From Aliiglaciecola sp. M165 (GTDB lineage Bacteria > Pseudomonadota > Gammaproteobacteria > Enterobacterales > Alteromonadaceae), in NCBI RefSeq assembly GCF_007197995.1, contig NZ_VKKH01000002.1:310001-374000 (forward strand): DNA of 64,000 nucleotides, in the 5' to 3' direction. Below, piece after piece: positions 1 through 8,526 of the stretch. How positions within the stretch are numbered: the first letter of the stretch is position 1; each line of letters starts with the position of its first letter. The position numbers and the translations under genes are program-made. The notes beneath the pieces were generated by a model. It was not told the DNA's origin, searched no databases, and worked only from the letters and a program-made list of their open reading frames with translations.

Positions 1-1
1 A

Positions 2-388
2 GTTAAATATGGTGAACAGAATAGTCGAATTGATTTTTTACTCACCGCGTCAGGCTTGCCCGATTGTTATGTTGAAGTAAAGTCAGTCACATTGCTGAGG
101 GACAAAATAGGCTATTTTCCTGATGCAAAAACACAACGAGGCACCAAACACCTTCAAGAATTGACCAATATGGTTAAAAGTGGTTCTCGCTGTGTACTCT
201 TGTATTGTGTTCAACATACCGGGATCAAAGAAGTCACAGTCGCTCACGACATTGATCCTGAATATTACGCAGCATTGCAGGACGCACACCGTGCTGGCGT
301 AGAAATCGTTGCTTATTCCTGCAATATCAACGAAGAAAAAATTGAGTTAAATCAACCACTAAATTTTATTCCACAAAAAAAAGGTTGA
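2..388 (+). CDS. sfsA: SfsA, sugar fermentation stimulation protein (C-terminal part)
   Basis: The reading frame is open from the first bases of the window, so the N-terminus lies outside. The visible part, about 128 residues, carries the SfsA signatures YGEQNSRIDFLL and CYVEVKSVTL, followed by the acidic/aromatic tail typical of the family. SfsA proteins bind DNA and are linked in E. coli to maltose-metabolism gene expression; the fold is related to nuclease-like domains. The next gene downstream is dksA, the same order as in E. coli, which supports the call. An internal TTG at residue 19 of the visible part is not a start; it sits inside the conserved core. The family is clear, the cellular role in this organism is not. 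Confidence 0.93.
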   Translation, partial: VKYGEQNSRIDFLLTASGLPDCYVEVKSVTLLRDKIGYFPDAKTQRGTKHLQELTNMVKSGSRCVLLYCVQHTGIKEVTVAHDIDPEYYAALQDAHRAGVEIVAYSCNINEEKIELNQPLNFIPQKKG

Positions 389-524
389 TTTTTTGGCTAA
401 GGAGCCTATGTTTGCCAGTCGTAAAATTTAGCTTGTTTCGTTTATCGGCCCAACCATCGATGCTATACGTCTTTCAAGATTGGTTTTTAGAAAGAATGGT
501 TATGAAAATTCGGCCGTATCAGGA

Positions 525-553
525 TTGCTAGGACAATAGGATTCTGCTATAGA
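525..553 (+). promoter_or_regulatory. Predicted sigma-70 promoter for dksA
   Basis: TTGCTA, a 17-base spacer, then TATAGA preceded by TGC (an extended -10 pattern). It lies 50 bases upstream of the dksA start codon in the sfsA-dksA gap. Hexamer match and spacing are the only evidence; no transcription start can be seen. Confidence 0.5.
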
Positions 554-602
554 TAGTGGTTCAGCGACTAGCAACTGTGTCGTAGTGAAGGAGATTTGGC
601 AG

Positions 603-1052
603 ATGCCAACAGCAAAAGAAAACAAAGCATTAGGTTTAATGGCCCTGGCCGGTCTGACTCCCTATCAGGAGAAAGACGGCGAGGAGTACATGAATGAAAA
701 GCAACTCGATCACTTTCGTAAAATACTGTCAGCTTGGCGCGCTCAGTTACGTGAAGAAGTTGACCGTACCGTTCATCACATGCAGGATGAAGCGGCTAAC
801 TTTCCAGATCCGGTAGACCGTGCGGCTCAAGAAGAAGAGTTTAGCATTGAGCTACGTACACGCGACAGAGAACGCAAACTCATCAAAAAAATCGAAAAAA
901 CCCTCAAGCGTATTGAAGATGACGATTTCGGATTCTGTGACGCCTGTGGCATCGAGATCGGTGTGCGTCGCCTAGAAGCCCGTCCTACGGCAGATTTATG
1001 TATCGACTGTAAGACGTTGGCAGAAATCAAAGAAAAACAGCTTCAGGGTTAA
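603..1052 (+). CDS. dksA: DksA, RNA polymerase-binding transcription factor
   Basis: DksA binds in the secondary channel of RNA polymerase and, with ppGpp, represses rRNA promoters and activates amino-acid promoters. The 149-residue protein has the expected N-terminus ([21 protein letters not shown]), the coiled-coil tip region with [12 protein letters not shown], which contains the acidic D-x-x-D/A tip, and a C-terminal zinc finger with four cysteines (CDAC and CIDC). I chose the ATG at 603 because AAGGAG lies about nine bases upstream and the length then matches E. coli DksA (151 aa); a GTG six codons earlier overlaps that ribosome site. A strong terminator follows the stop. It is a canonical four-cysteine DksA. 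Confidence 0.97.
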   Translation: MPTAKENKALGLMALAGLTPYQEKDGEEYMNEKQLDHFRKILSAWRAQLREEVDRTVHHMQDEAANFPDPVDRAAQEEEFSIELRTRDRERKLIKKIEKTLKRIEDDDFGFCDACGIEIGVRRLEARPTADLCIDCKTLAEIKEKQLQG

Positions 1053-1070
1053 TACTCTGATTGCCATTAC

Positions 1071-1096
1071 AAAAAGCCGCTATTGCGGCTTTTTGT
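1071..1096 (+). terminator. Rho-independent terminator between dksA and gluQ
   Basis: A perfect 10-bp stem (AAAAAGCCGC / GCGGCTTTTT) with a four-base TATT loop, running into a T-rich stretch. It begins 18 bases after the dksA stop and ends a few bases before the gluQ start, so gluQ transcription from the dksA promoter requires read-through. Confidence 0.92.
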
Positions 1097-1100
1097 GTTT

Positions 1101-1958
1101 ATGGAGTCTAGTTTGTCGAACCATAATCCATACATAGGACGTTTTGCGCCCAGCCCATCCGGCCCGCTGCATTTGGGTTCGCTAGTCACCGCATTGGGCA
1201 GCTTTTTGCAAGCAAAAACTCGGAGGGGCATGTGGCGCTTGCGTATAGACGATATCGATCCACCCAGGATCATGTCGGGCGCAACAGAAAGTATACTCAG
1301 TTCTTTAACAGCGCATGGATTGCACTGGGACGGCGATGTGGTGTTCCAATCTCAACACAGCAAATTATATGATGAGACCCTGGACTTCTTGCAGGATAAT
1401 CATTTGTTGTACCCATGCGACTGCACTCGCGCGCAAACGAAAGCATTGGGCCCGGTTTACACTGGCGTTTGCCGCAATAAAAAATCCGTAAATACGCCTT
1501 TTGCCCTGCGTTTTAAAAATAACGTTAAAATTGAAACCCTTGATGATGAATACTTGGGCAAGGTTGCAGTTGATGTTTCTCAGACCCAAGAGGACTTCAT
1601 CGTAAAACGCAAAGACGGTTTATATGCATACCATTTGGCCTCAGTAGTCGATGACATTGAAATGGGCGTGACGCAAATTGTTCGAGGCGAAGATTTGTTA
1701 TTGCCCAGCGCTTGCCAACTTGCATTGTTTAAAACACTTAATGTGTCACCTCCGTCAAATTTGCATTTACCTTTGGTGAAGTTCGCTGACGGACGGAAAT
1801 TCAGCAAGCAAAATCACGCGCCGGCACTGGACAATAGCAAAGCATCAGCAAACCTGCTTGCAGCATTAGAATATTTAAACCTACCGGTCAAAACTCAAAG
1901 CAAACTTCTAGAGGTAGATCAGATCCTCGATTGGGCAATTGATAACTGGTCAATATGA
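1101..1958 (+). CDS. gluQ: Glutamyl-Q tRNA(Asp) synthetase
   Basis: GluQ-RS activates glutamate and attaches it to queuosine in the anticodon of tRNA(Asp). The protein is a truncated class I synthetase of about 285 residues without an anticodon-binding domain, as the family requires. Visible motifs are GRFAPSPSG and HLGS (the HIGH-type signature), a zinc site begun by CDC in LLYPCDCTRAQ and completed by a later Tyr/Cys, DDIEMGVTQIVRGEDLL, and FSKQN in place of KMSKS. The start is uncertain: ATG at 1101 has little ribosome site because the terminator T-tract is directly upstream, whereas TTG at 1113 has GGAG six bases before it. An earlier TTG falls inside the terminator loop and is unlikely. 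Linkage to dksA is conserved in enterobacteria. Confidence 0.92.
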   Translation: MESSLSNHNPYIGRFAPSPSGPLHLGSLVTALGSFLQAKTRRGMWRLRIDDIDPPRIMSGATESILSSLTAHGLHWDGDVVFQSQHSKLYDETLDFLQDNHLLYPCDCTRAQTKALGPVYTGVCRNKKSVNTPFALRFKNNVKIETLDDEYLGKVAVDVSQTQEDFIVKRKDGLYAYHLASVVDDIEMGVTQIVRGEDLLLPSACQLALFKTLNVSPPSNLHLPLVKFADGRKFSKQNHAPALDNSKASANLLAALEYLNLPVKTQSKLLEVDQILDWAIDNWSI

Positions 1959-2080
1959 ACTCAATTGGATGTTTTTTTATTCATTTACCCTTTCCAAGTG
2001 CAAGGTTCGAATAGAAAAATCATTGATTCCAGTATATTATTGCGCGCCTTTGTTAAGTTTAGTTTAAATACGTTTTGTTA

Positions 2081-2097
2081 GGAGCAGTACCATCATT
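2081..2097 (+). promoter_or_regulatory. pcnB ribosome site and probable non-AUG start
   Basis: GGAG is followed after seven bases by ATC and after ten bases by ATT, both in frame with pcnB. No ATG is available here, and the next GTG is 19 bases from the GGAG, too far for normal initiation. E. coli pcnB is known to start at ATT, so a rare start codon seems to be conserved. Confidence 0.7.
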
Positions 2098-3495
2098 TCT
2101 CGTGTGATCAAAAAGGTCAAAGAAGCCATTACTGGGGGTTCTCCTGAATACCACAGTGAATTGCTCGATCCTGTTGTTCTCAGCCGAGCAGAGCATGGTA
2201 TTTCCAGAGAAGGGATCAGTGACAACGCCCTTAAAGTGCTCTACAGACTTAACAGCGCTGGATTTGACGCCTATCTAGTAGGTGGCTGTGTTCGCGATTT
2301 AATGATGGGATTACACCCTAAAGATTTTGATGTGGTCACTAATGCAACGCCTGATGAAGTCAAAGGACTGTTCAAAAACTGTCGCTTGATTGGTCGTCGT
2401 TTTCGCTTAGCGCACATTGTTTTTGGCCGTGAAATTATTGAAGTTGCTACGTTTCGAGGTCACCACCAAAGCGCCACGACCAAACAAAATGAAAAAGCCA
2501 AAGAAACCCTTGGCAAACAGAGTCAGGAAGGTCAGATATTGCGCGACAATGTTTTTGGCACCATTGAGGAAGATGCTGAACGCAGAGATTTCACTGTCAA
2601 TGCTATGTATTATCGAGTCACCGACTTTACAGTGACCGATTTTGCGCGAGGAATGCAGGCAATTAAGGACAAGCGTTTGGCGTTGATTGGTGACCCAGAA
2701 ACACGTTACCGTGAAGACCCTGTGCGAATGCTCCGCGCTGTGCGTTTTGCTGCAAAACTTAATATGCGTATTAGCGACGAATCCGCCGATGCGATTCATC
2801 ACCTGAACTCACTGCTTAGTAATATTCCTCCTGCACGTTTGTTTGAGGAAGTAATTAAGTTGTTTATTTCTGGTCAGGGACTAGAAACTTACAAATTAAT
2901 GCTTGAATTTGGACTGATACAGCCACTTTTTCCGCAGCTCGCGCCCTTATTAGTCGACCCAAATAGCCGAGAATCCAAGTTTATTGAGCAAGTGCTCATC
3001 AACACGGATAATCGTATTAACACAGGTCAACGCGTTACCCCTGCGTTTTTATACGCTGCTTTCTTGTGGTACCCCATTGAGGAGCACTGCCAGAAGTTAA
3101 TGGATGAAGCGGGACTGATTCAGTTCGATGCTTATAACATTGCCATGAACGATGTGCTTCATCGCCAGATCCAACGGATAATGATCCCTAAACGTTTTTC
3201 TTCAATGATGCGTGATATTTGGCAGCTACAACTGCGTTTACCAAAACGTTTTGGACGCAGAGCATATCAATTGTTAGAGCATCCAAAATTTCGTGCAGCC
3301 TATGACTTCCTGCTCATCAGAGGGCAAATTGAAGGTGGTTCGTTATTGGAGCTTGCTGATTGGTGGACAGAATTTCAGGAAGCCGATGTTGAGCAACGTA
3401 AAGCGATGCTAATTAAACTTCGTGAAGAAGAAGGTGGGCAAACCAAACGTCCACGCAAACGCCGTTCCAAAAAGCGCCCCAAACCACAACAATGA
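2092..3495 (+). CDS. pcnB: Poly(A) polymerase I
   Basis: PcnB adds 3' poly(A) tails to RNA and so speeds degradation by exonucleases. The N-terminal nucleotidyltransferase head shows YLVGGCVRDLMMG, then KDFDVVTNA with the catalytic aspartates, and RRFRLAHIVFG and IEVATFRG. A neck domain with EDPVRMLRAVRFAAKL follows; the tail ends in a basic run (RPRKRRSKKRPK), typical of PcnB rather than CCA-adding enzyme. Starting at ATC gives about 467 residues and an N-terminus (ISRV after the start) that aligns with E. coli MFTRV. A GTG at 2104 would give 463 residues but has no ribosome site at a workable distance. The stop overlaps the folK start by four bases (ATGA), so the two genes are translationally coupled as in E. 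coli. Confidence 0.95.
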   Translation: MISRVIKKVKEAITGGSPEYHSELLDPVVLSRAEHGISREGISDNALKVLYRLNSAGFDAYLVGGCVRDLMMGLHPKDFDVVTNATPDEVKGLFKNCRLIGRRFRLAHIVFGREIIEVATFRGHHQSATTKQNEKAKETLGKQSQEGQILRDNVFGTIEEDAERRDFTVNAMYYRVTDFTVTDFARGMQAIKDKRLALIGDPETRYREDPVRMLRAVRFAAKLNMRISDESADAIHHLNSLLSNIPPARLFEEVIKLFISGQGLETYKLMLEFGLIQPLFPQLAPLLVDPNSRESKFIEQVLINTDNRINTGQRVTPAFLYAAFLWYPIEEHCQKLMDEAGLIQFDAYNIAMNDVLHRQIQRIMIPKRFSSMMRDIWQLQLRLPKRFGRRAYQLLEHPKFRAAYDFLLIRGQIEGGSLLELADWWTEFQEADVEQRKAMLIKLREEEGGQTKRPRKRRSKKRPKPQQ

Positions 3496-4001
3496 CAGCA
3501 CATACCTGTTACATCGGGTTGGGCAGTAATTTGTCTCAACCTGCAGAACAGCTACATCAAGCTGTCAATAGCATGGCGCAAATAGAGCTGACAACCGTAC
3601 GCAAATGCTCTTCTTTATATTCAAGCAAACCAATGGGGCCTCAGGACCAGCCAGATTATGTCAATGCGGTGGTGGAAATAGAGACAAATTTGACCCCACA
3701 CGCGTTATTGGCTGCGATGCAAAAAATAGAATTAGACCAGGGGCGTGTGCGTAAAGGGCAACGCTGGGGACCGCGTACACTGGACTTGGATATTCTCTTA
3801 TTTGGCAATCAAGTTATTGAATCTCAAGACTTAACCATTCCTCACGTAGGCATGAAAAGTCGTGAATTCGTGCTTTTCCCTCTGCATGAAATCGCTCCTG
3901 ATTTAGTGCTTCCATGTGGTAATTCTTTGATTTTTGTACTAAATAGTGTTTCTAGAAACGGACTTGTTAAATTTGAACAGGATGTGAAATCTGAGTGTTA
4001 G
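3492..4001 (+). CDS. folK: HPPK, 6-hydroxymethyl-7,8-dihydropterin pyrophosphokinase
   Basis: FolK transfers pyrophosphate from ATP to 6-hydroxymethyl-dihydropterin, the step before dihydropteroate synthase in folate synthesis. The protein has 169 residues, in the usual range of about 160. The N-terminus reads CYIGLGSNLSQP, the central signature is RWGPRTLDLDILLFG with the magnesium-binding aspartates, and LTIPHVGMKSREFVLFPLHEIAP follows. The gene starts inside the pcnB stop (ATGA), which suggests coupled translation. The product is cytoplasmic. The panBC genes follow after a 60-base gap, so folate and pantothenate genes may share a transcript; the gap shows no strong terminator. Confidence 0.96.
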   Translation: MTAHTCYIGLGSNLSQPAEQLHQAVNSMAQIELTTVRKCSSLYSSKPMGPQDQPDYVNAVVEIETNLTPHALLAAMQKIELDQGRVRKGQRWGPRTLDLDILLFGNQVIESQDLTIPHVGMKSREFVLFPLHEIAPDLVLPCGNSLIFVLNSVSRNGLVKFEQDVKSEC

Positions 4002-4061
4002 CGTATTTCCAAGTTGTGTTTGACATGCGGTAATACCCTAACCGTTAGCATAAGGTGATTG

Positions 4062-4862
4062 ATGATGACTAAGAAAGTAACAACATCCACCTTGCTGAAT
4101 ATGAAACAGCAAGGACAAAAAATCACTGCGCTAACAGCTTATGATGCCAGCTTTGCAAAGTTGTTTGACGAGCAGGGCATTGATGTGATGTTAATCGGTG
4201 ATTCTCTGGGCATGGTCCTTAAAGGCAGTGACGATACGTTGTCGGTCACAGTCGAGGATATTGCTTATCATACACGTTCAGTACGAAGTGGCACGCAGCG
4301 AGCATTTGTTATCGCTGATATGCCATTTATGAGTTACGCGACGCCAGAGCAAACCTATCAAAACGCGGCAGCCTTAATGGCCGCTGGAGCGAGTATGGTT
4401 AAAGTCGAAGGTGGCGACTGGCTGGTTGATACCGTAAAAGGTCTTAACTTGCGGGGTGTACCAGTGTGCGGCCACCTTGGACTGACTCCGCAATCCGTTC
4501 ACGTCTTTGGTGGCTTTAAAGTGCAGGGAAGGAGTGATCTACAAGCCGAAATGCTTTTGGAACACGCCCAAGACCTCGCCAATGCGGGCGTTCAATTGTT
4601 AGTATTGGAATGTGTCCCAACCAGTCTAGCTCAGAAAATTACTGAGTCGGTGAGTATTCCTGTGATAGGCATTGGTGCAGGTGCAAAAACCGACGGACAG
4701 ATCCTGGTTATGCACGACATGTTTGGGATCAGCGCTAACTACATGCCGAAATTTTCCAAAAATTACCTGGAACAAACCGGAGACATGCGCGAAGCAGTAA
4801 AATCATTTATTGAAGAAGTACAAGGCGGTGTGTTCCCCGACGAACAACACAGCTTTGAGTAA
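4062..4862 (+). CDS. panB: Ketopantoate hydroxymethyltransferase
   Basis: PanB uses methylene-tetrahydrofolate to convert alpha-ketoisovalerate to ketopantoate, the first committed pantothenate step. The 266-residue protein is a TIM barrel with [15 protein letters not shown], the metal-binding region [18 protein letters not shown]-like [25 protein letters not shown] and IPVIGIGAG. Several starts are possible: TTG at 4059, ATG at 4062 and ATG at 4065. AAGG lies six bases before the ATG at 4062, which I used. The next gene, panC, begins nine bases after the stop, so the two form an operon. Coupling to folK upstream would link folate supply to the folate-dependent reaction, which is inference. 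Confidence 0.97.
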   Translation: MMTKKVTTSTLLNMKQQGQKITALTAYDASFAKLFDEQGIDVMLIGDSLGMVLKGSDDTLSVTVEDIAYHTRSVRSGTQRAFVIADMPFMSYATPEQTYQNAAALMAAGASMVKVEGGDWLVDTVKGLNLRGVPVCGHLGLTPQSVHVFGGFKVQGRSDLQAEMLLEHAQDLANAGVQLLVLECVPTSLAQKITESVSIPVIGIGAGAKTDGQILVMHDMFGISANYMPKFSKNYLEQTGDMREAVKSFIEEVQGGVFPDEQHSFE

Positions 4863-4871
4863 GGATTCATC

Positions 4872-5720
4872 ATGCAGCAGATTAGCGATATTACGCCATT
4901 ACGTGAAATTCGACGCCAGTGGCAGTTAGAGGGAAAAACCATTGCATTTGTACCAACGATGGGCAATTTACATCAAGGACATTTGCATCTGGTCGAACAG
5001 GCAAAACAGCACGCTGATATTGTTGTTACCTCTATTTTTGTTAATCCGCTGCAATTTGGCCCTGATGAAGATCTTGATTCTTACCCTCGCACTATGGAGC
5101 AAGACAAAGCTTCTCTAGCAGAGCTGGGAGTCGATGTTTTGTTTACCCCTCATGCTGCAGACATTTATTCACGTGGACTAGAGAAACAAACGTTTGTTGA
5201 AGTACCGGGCTTGTCCTATATGATCTGTGGTGCAAGCCGACCAGGGCACTTTCGTGGTGTTGCCACTATTGTCTGCAAATTGTTCAATATGGTACAACCA
5301 AACATGGCATTTTTTGGTGAAAAAGATTTTCAGCAGCTTCAAGTTATCAAGGCCATGGTTACCGACTTGTCAATGAATTTACAAATCTTCGGTGTTCCAA
5401 CCGTGCGTGAAAAAGACGGTTTAGCCATGTCGTCTCGTAACCATTATTTAAGCGAAGAAGAACGTCAACTCGCCCCAAGCCTTTATCAAAGTTTACAGTA
5501 TCTTCAACACGCTGTTGAGAATGGCCGTCGAGACTTTAGCGTGCTCTTAAACCAAGCTAAAAAGCAACTGAGTGATAGTGGATTTAACGTTGATTATATC
5601 GAGATCCGCTCGGTTGACACGCTATTGAGTCCGGGACATGAAGAAACTGAGTTAGTCATCTTAGCTGCGGCCTTTTTGGGGAAAACCCGTTTGATTGATA
5701 ATATTCAGGTTCGTTTATAA
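4872..5720 (+). CDS. panC: Pantothenate synthetase
   Basis: PanC condenses pantoate with beta-alanine in an ATP-dependent two-step reaction through pantoyl-adenylate. The 282-residue length is standard. Visible motifs are [15 protein letters not shown] (HIGH-like ATP site), [22 protein letters not shown], the pantoate-binding region [29 protein letters not shown], and the KMSKS-equivalent [13 protein letters not shown] sits shortly upstream of the ATG. It follows panB directly. Its other substrate, beta-alanine, would come from the convergent decarboxylase gene immediately downstream, since no panD is visible in the window. Confidence 0.97.
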   Translation: MQQISDITPLREIRRQWQLEGKTIAFVPTMGNLHQGHLHLVEQAKQHADIVVTSIFVNPLQFGPDEDLDSYPRTMEQDKASLAELGVDVLFTPHAADIYSRGLEKQTFVEVPGLSYMICGASRPGHFRGVATIVCKLFNMVQPNMAFFGEKDFQQLQVIKAMVTDLSMNLQIFGVPTVREKDGLAMSSRNHYLSEEERQLAPSLYQSLQYLQHAVENGRRDFSVLLNQAKKQLSDSGFNVDYIEIRSVDTLLSPGHEETELVILAAAFLGKTRLIDNIQVRL

Positions 5721-5775
5721 CATTTAATCAGTGGTTTCAATCTCTGTGACTAAAACGATCTAAACCGAGTTCCGG

Positions 5776-7389
5776 TTATTTAACCGCAATGGGTTCAGCA
5801 GGCACTGGTAATGCGGTCAAACCTTTCCAAACCTTCAGTTTTTTGGCGATAGCGAGTTGTTCATCAAGAATATCTACAAGATCTTGTTCAGTTGTGAGGG
5901 GATTGGCCAACACCACGCGAAATACCGTTATCGATTGCTCGCCATACTTTTCTACACTCAATCTCGTGCGCGAAACAAACGACTTCCCAGCTTCACGTTG
6001 TTGCTTTTGAACACTAACAGTCAGCTTATCCAGTTTGGCATTTTGTGCTTCATTAGGATAATCGATATTCTGCGGTTTCAAACGGTAGGTCAAAAGCGAT
6101 AAGGTCGGTGCGGTGATCAGCTCAAAGTCATGATGATTGTCAATGAGCTTTGCAAAGGTTTGCGCTTTTTCGATACTCTGGTCAATTAGCAATTCGTAAC
6201 CTTGCCTACCGAAAATATTAAACGATGCATAAACCATCATCGCCATGCCATTGCGAGAGCCTTCCAGTGTGGTAGCGCCAAGATCTTTAGATCCGGCCCG
6301 AAGTATATATTGAGCATGATGGCGCACAGCATTGCTGTCTTCCGGATCTTTGAACACCACTATGCCTGCCCCCATGGGTACATACATTTGCTTGTGGGCA
6401 TCTAAGGTTACGGAGTCAGCTTTTTCAATTCCTTTCAGTTTTTGGCGGTATTGAGAAGAAAATAGCGTTGCGCCGCCCCATGCCGCGTCAACGTGAAAAT
6501 GACAATTCAGCTCTTTTGCCACATCGGCAAGCTCGTCAAGAGGATCAACATGGCCAGTCTCGGTAGTGCCCGCAATGCCGACTAAAGCCAGTAATTTATT
6601 ACCTTGCTGCTCAAACTGTCGCCCAAGTTTTAGTGCCTTTTCTGGCGAAAGCTTTTGTGTCGGGCAGTCAAGCATCAGCATTTGTTCTCTGCCAATGCCC
6701 AGCACATCAACCGCTTTGGACAAAGAATAATGACCACGTTTCGAGGATAATATGCCCAAATTTTCATAGCCATAGTGTTTTAAACCTGCTGCCAAACCTT
6801 GTTGAGCAATTCCCCGAAAAGCGCCGTCCGCCTTCAGTGTTTTATTCCTTGCGACCCAAAGTGCAGTGATATTAGCGATGGTTCCACCAGAACAGAACGC
6901 ACCTAATGATTGTTTAGCACTATGCAAATAGGTCTGATAAAAATCTGATGATTCTGCGTAGACCAACTCATGTAGCATGCCGACGACCTGACGCTCAAGT
7001 GGCGTAAACGCCTTAGATGTCTCAATTTTCACTAAGTTTTGATTTAACCCCACCAGCAGTTTAGCCAAGGGCAAATGGAAATAAGGTAATGCTGAGGTCA
7101 TATGACCAATAAAGGTAGGAGAATAGGTATTAACCGAGTGAGCGACTAATTTATCCAGAAGAGCTTCTGCATGCTCTGACACAAACTCCGGCGATTCCGG
7201 AATTTGAAACTCACTAAAATGTTTTTCTATTTCTTCAAGAGATTTTGCTTTAGTTACCACGTGTTGGGATAAAAAATCTGATAAATTGTCTGATAAGTGT
7301 TCCTCAATCTGTGCAAGTTTAGAGTCTTTACCTTCTGGTTTGGTAAATACCCGATACATATGCTCCAAGCTGGCAGATGCATTTCCCAC
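5776..7389 (-). CDS. panP: PLP-dependent aspartate 1-decarboxylase (PanP type)
   Basis: A group II PLP decarboxylase related to glutamate decarboxylases. PanP makes beta-alanine from L-aspartate and replaces the pyruvoyl enzyme PanD in Vibrio, Shewanella and relatives; the position next to panBC fits that role well. The core shows GHMTSALPYF near the N-terminus, a Gly-rich CSGGTIANITALW, HVDAAWGG with the PLP-ring aspartate, and LDAHKQMYVPMGAG with the Schiff-base lysine at about residue 333. Start choice: the GTG at 7389 has AGAGG nine bases upstream and gives 537 residues, close to the family; an ATG at 7491 would add 34 residues but lacks a ribosome site. The stop codon lies in a short repeat also found at the end of the TPR-diguanylate cyclase gene. 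Substrate assignment rests on context and family resemblance. Confidence 0.87.
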   Translation of the reverse strand: MGNASASLEHMYRVFTKPEGKDSKLAQIEEHLSDNLSDFLSQHVVTKAKSLEEIEKHFSEFQIPESPEFVSEHAEALLDKLVAHSVNTYSPTFIGHMTSALPYFHLPLAKLLVGLNQNLVKIETSKAFTPLERQVVGMLHELVYAESSDFYQTYLHSAKQSLGAFCSGGTIANITALWVARNKTLKADGAFRGIAQQGLAAGLKHYGYENLGILSSKRGHYSLSKAVDVLGIGREQMLMLDCPTQKLSPEKALKLGRQFEQQGNKLLALVGIAGTTETGHVDPLDELADVAKELNCHFHVDAAWGGATLFSSQYRQKLKGIEKADSVTLDAHKQMYVPMGAGIVVFKDPEDSNAVRHHAQYILRAGSKDLGATTLEGSRNGMAMMVYASFNIFGRQGYELLIDQSIEKAQTFAKLIDNHHDFELITAPTLSLLTYRLKPQNIDYPNEAQNAKLDKLTVSVQKQQREAGKSFVSRTRLSVEKYGEQSITVFRVVLANPLTTEQDLVDILDEQLAIAKKLKVWKGLTALPVPAEPIAVK

Positions 7390-7690
7390 TCGTTGTAACC
7401 TCTTTTGAAAACTTTCAGAGGCGGACTTTATCGTACTTCTGAGCGCCCGCCAAATAATATGGTTTGACCAGTGGTCAAAACTTGCGCGCATTCATCTTTG
7501 TTGTATGAAATTCGTTCTGTTTAATTGCGTTCAGATCGCAACGTGGCTCTGCACTCCTAGCGGCTCTGAGACTAAGAAGCGCAGCAAAGATAAACTTGTT
7601 CACTAAAATAATACGTAAACTTTGCAAGTATAGTTTTCTCAGCACAAAAAGAGGTGGTATTGTTAACATGCACTGCAATATGAGGGAATG

Positions 7691-8410
7691 ATGCATATAA
7701 AAGAAGTTACCGAACATTTTGATCTGGACCGGGTGGTGCCTTTTTTCCAGCCGATAATGGATGTGTCGCAGGATACAGTTTGGCGATTTGAATGCTTGGC
7801 ACGTTTAGTGACTCCCTGTGAGCAGACTTTTCTGCCCAGCGAATTTCTCTATCTGGTGGAGCGACAACAATCTGTTGAGCGTTTAACAGAAACGATATTT
7901 AATCGAAGCGCGATGTACTTTAGGGATCTAAACGTTGCGTGGAATATCAATATAGGCATGCAAGACATGCTAAATCCAGCGTTGTTGGACAATTTAGCTG
8001 AAGTTCTCACCGATTACCCAAACCCAGAACGCGTCAGTTTAGAACTTACTGCTGCCGTGGTACTTAACAATATTGATGCTTTTAACCAGTTTGCATTGCG
8101 TTGTCAGGATCTTAAAATTGGTATTTACATTGATCATTTTGGTGCGACCCCTGGCAATATCAATAGCATTTTAAGTCTACCCATTAACGGTATTAAGATT
8201 GCCGGTGGTCTTATCGCCCAGATCATGGAAAGCCAACAGAGCTTCGAATTTGTTGAACATCTAACTCAACAGGCGCAGGCAAAAGGCATCTCGGTCGTCG
8301 CCGTGCATGTGGAAGACAAAGCCACGCTAGACCGAATTAAAGATCTTGGTATTCGTTATGCACAAGGGTTTTACTTTAGTTTGCCTCAGCCCGATACACC
8401 CACGAACTAA
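7691..8410 (+). CDS. Degenerate EAL-domain protein, probably non-catalytic
   Basis: A stand-alone EAL-like domain of 239 residues with no signal peptide, membrane segment or partner domain. The first motif is present as ECLARL (residue 34 is the EAL glutamate). Later positions diverge: ELTAAV lacks the second glutamate of ELTE, IDHFG replaces the paired aspartates of DDFG, KIAG replaces KID, and AVHVED replaces AEGVET. QGFYFSLP at the end is intact. Active c-di-GMP phosphodiesterases need the Asp pair and the AEGVE glutamate, so I infer a c-di-GMP binding or protein-interaction role. It lies upstream of a membrane diguanylate cyclase in the same direction, 116 bases apart. Two adjacent ATGs exist; the second has better spacing from TGAGGG. 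Confidence 0.82.
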   Translation: MHIKEVTEHFDLDRVVPFFQPIMDVSQDTVWRFECLARLVTPCEQTFLPSEFLYLVERQQSVERLTETIFNRSAMYFRDLNVAWNINIGMQDMLNPALLDNLAEVLTDYPNPERVSLELTAAVVLNNIDAFNQFALRCQDLKIGIYIDHFGATPGNINSILSLPINGIKIAGGLIAQIMESQQSFEFVEHLTQQAQAKGISVVAVHVEDKATLDRIKDLGIRYAQGFYFSLPQPDTPTN

Positions 8411-8526
8411 ATCAACCTTCGACGCAATCAATATAACGAAAAGTTAAACTGTCACATTCACTTGTGTTATAGGTTCGCTCGTCTTATTCTCTATTGTGTA
8501 CAAAATAGAGGCGATTGCATTAGCTA

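Noticed and set aside
1083-1100. Earlier TTG start for gluQ
   Set aside because: The TTG lies in the terminator loop and has no ribosome site; homologues do not have the extra residues.
2407-2802. 131-codon open frame on the minus strand across pcnB
   Set aside because: It lies inside the strongly conserved pcnB coding region and shows no family resemblance; a shadow of the real gene.
7475-7717. Minus-strand frame of 80 codons upstream of panP
   Set aside because: Composition is unlike a protein of this genome and it crosses the divergent promoter region; no ribosome site.
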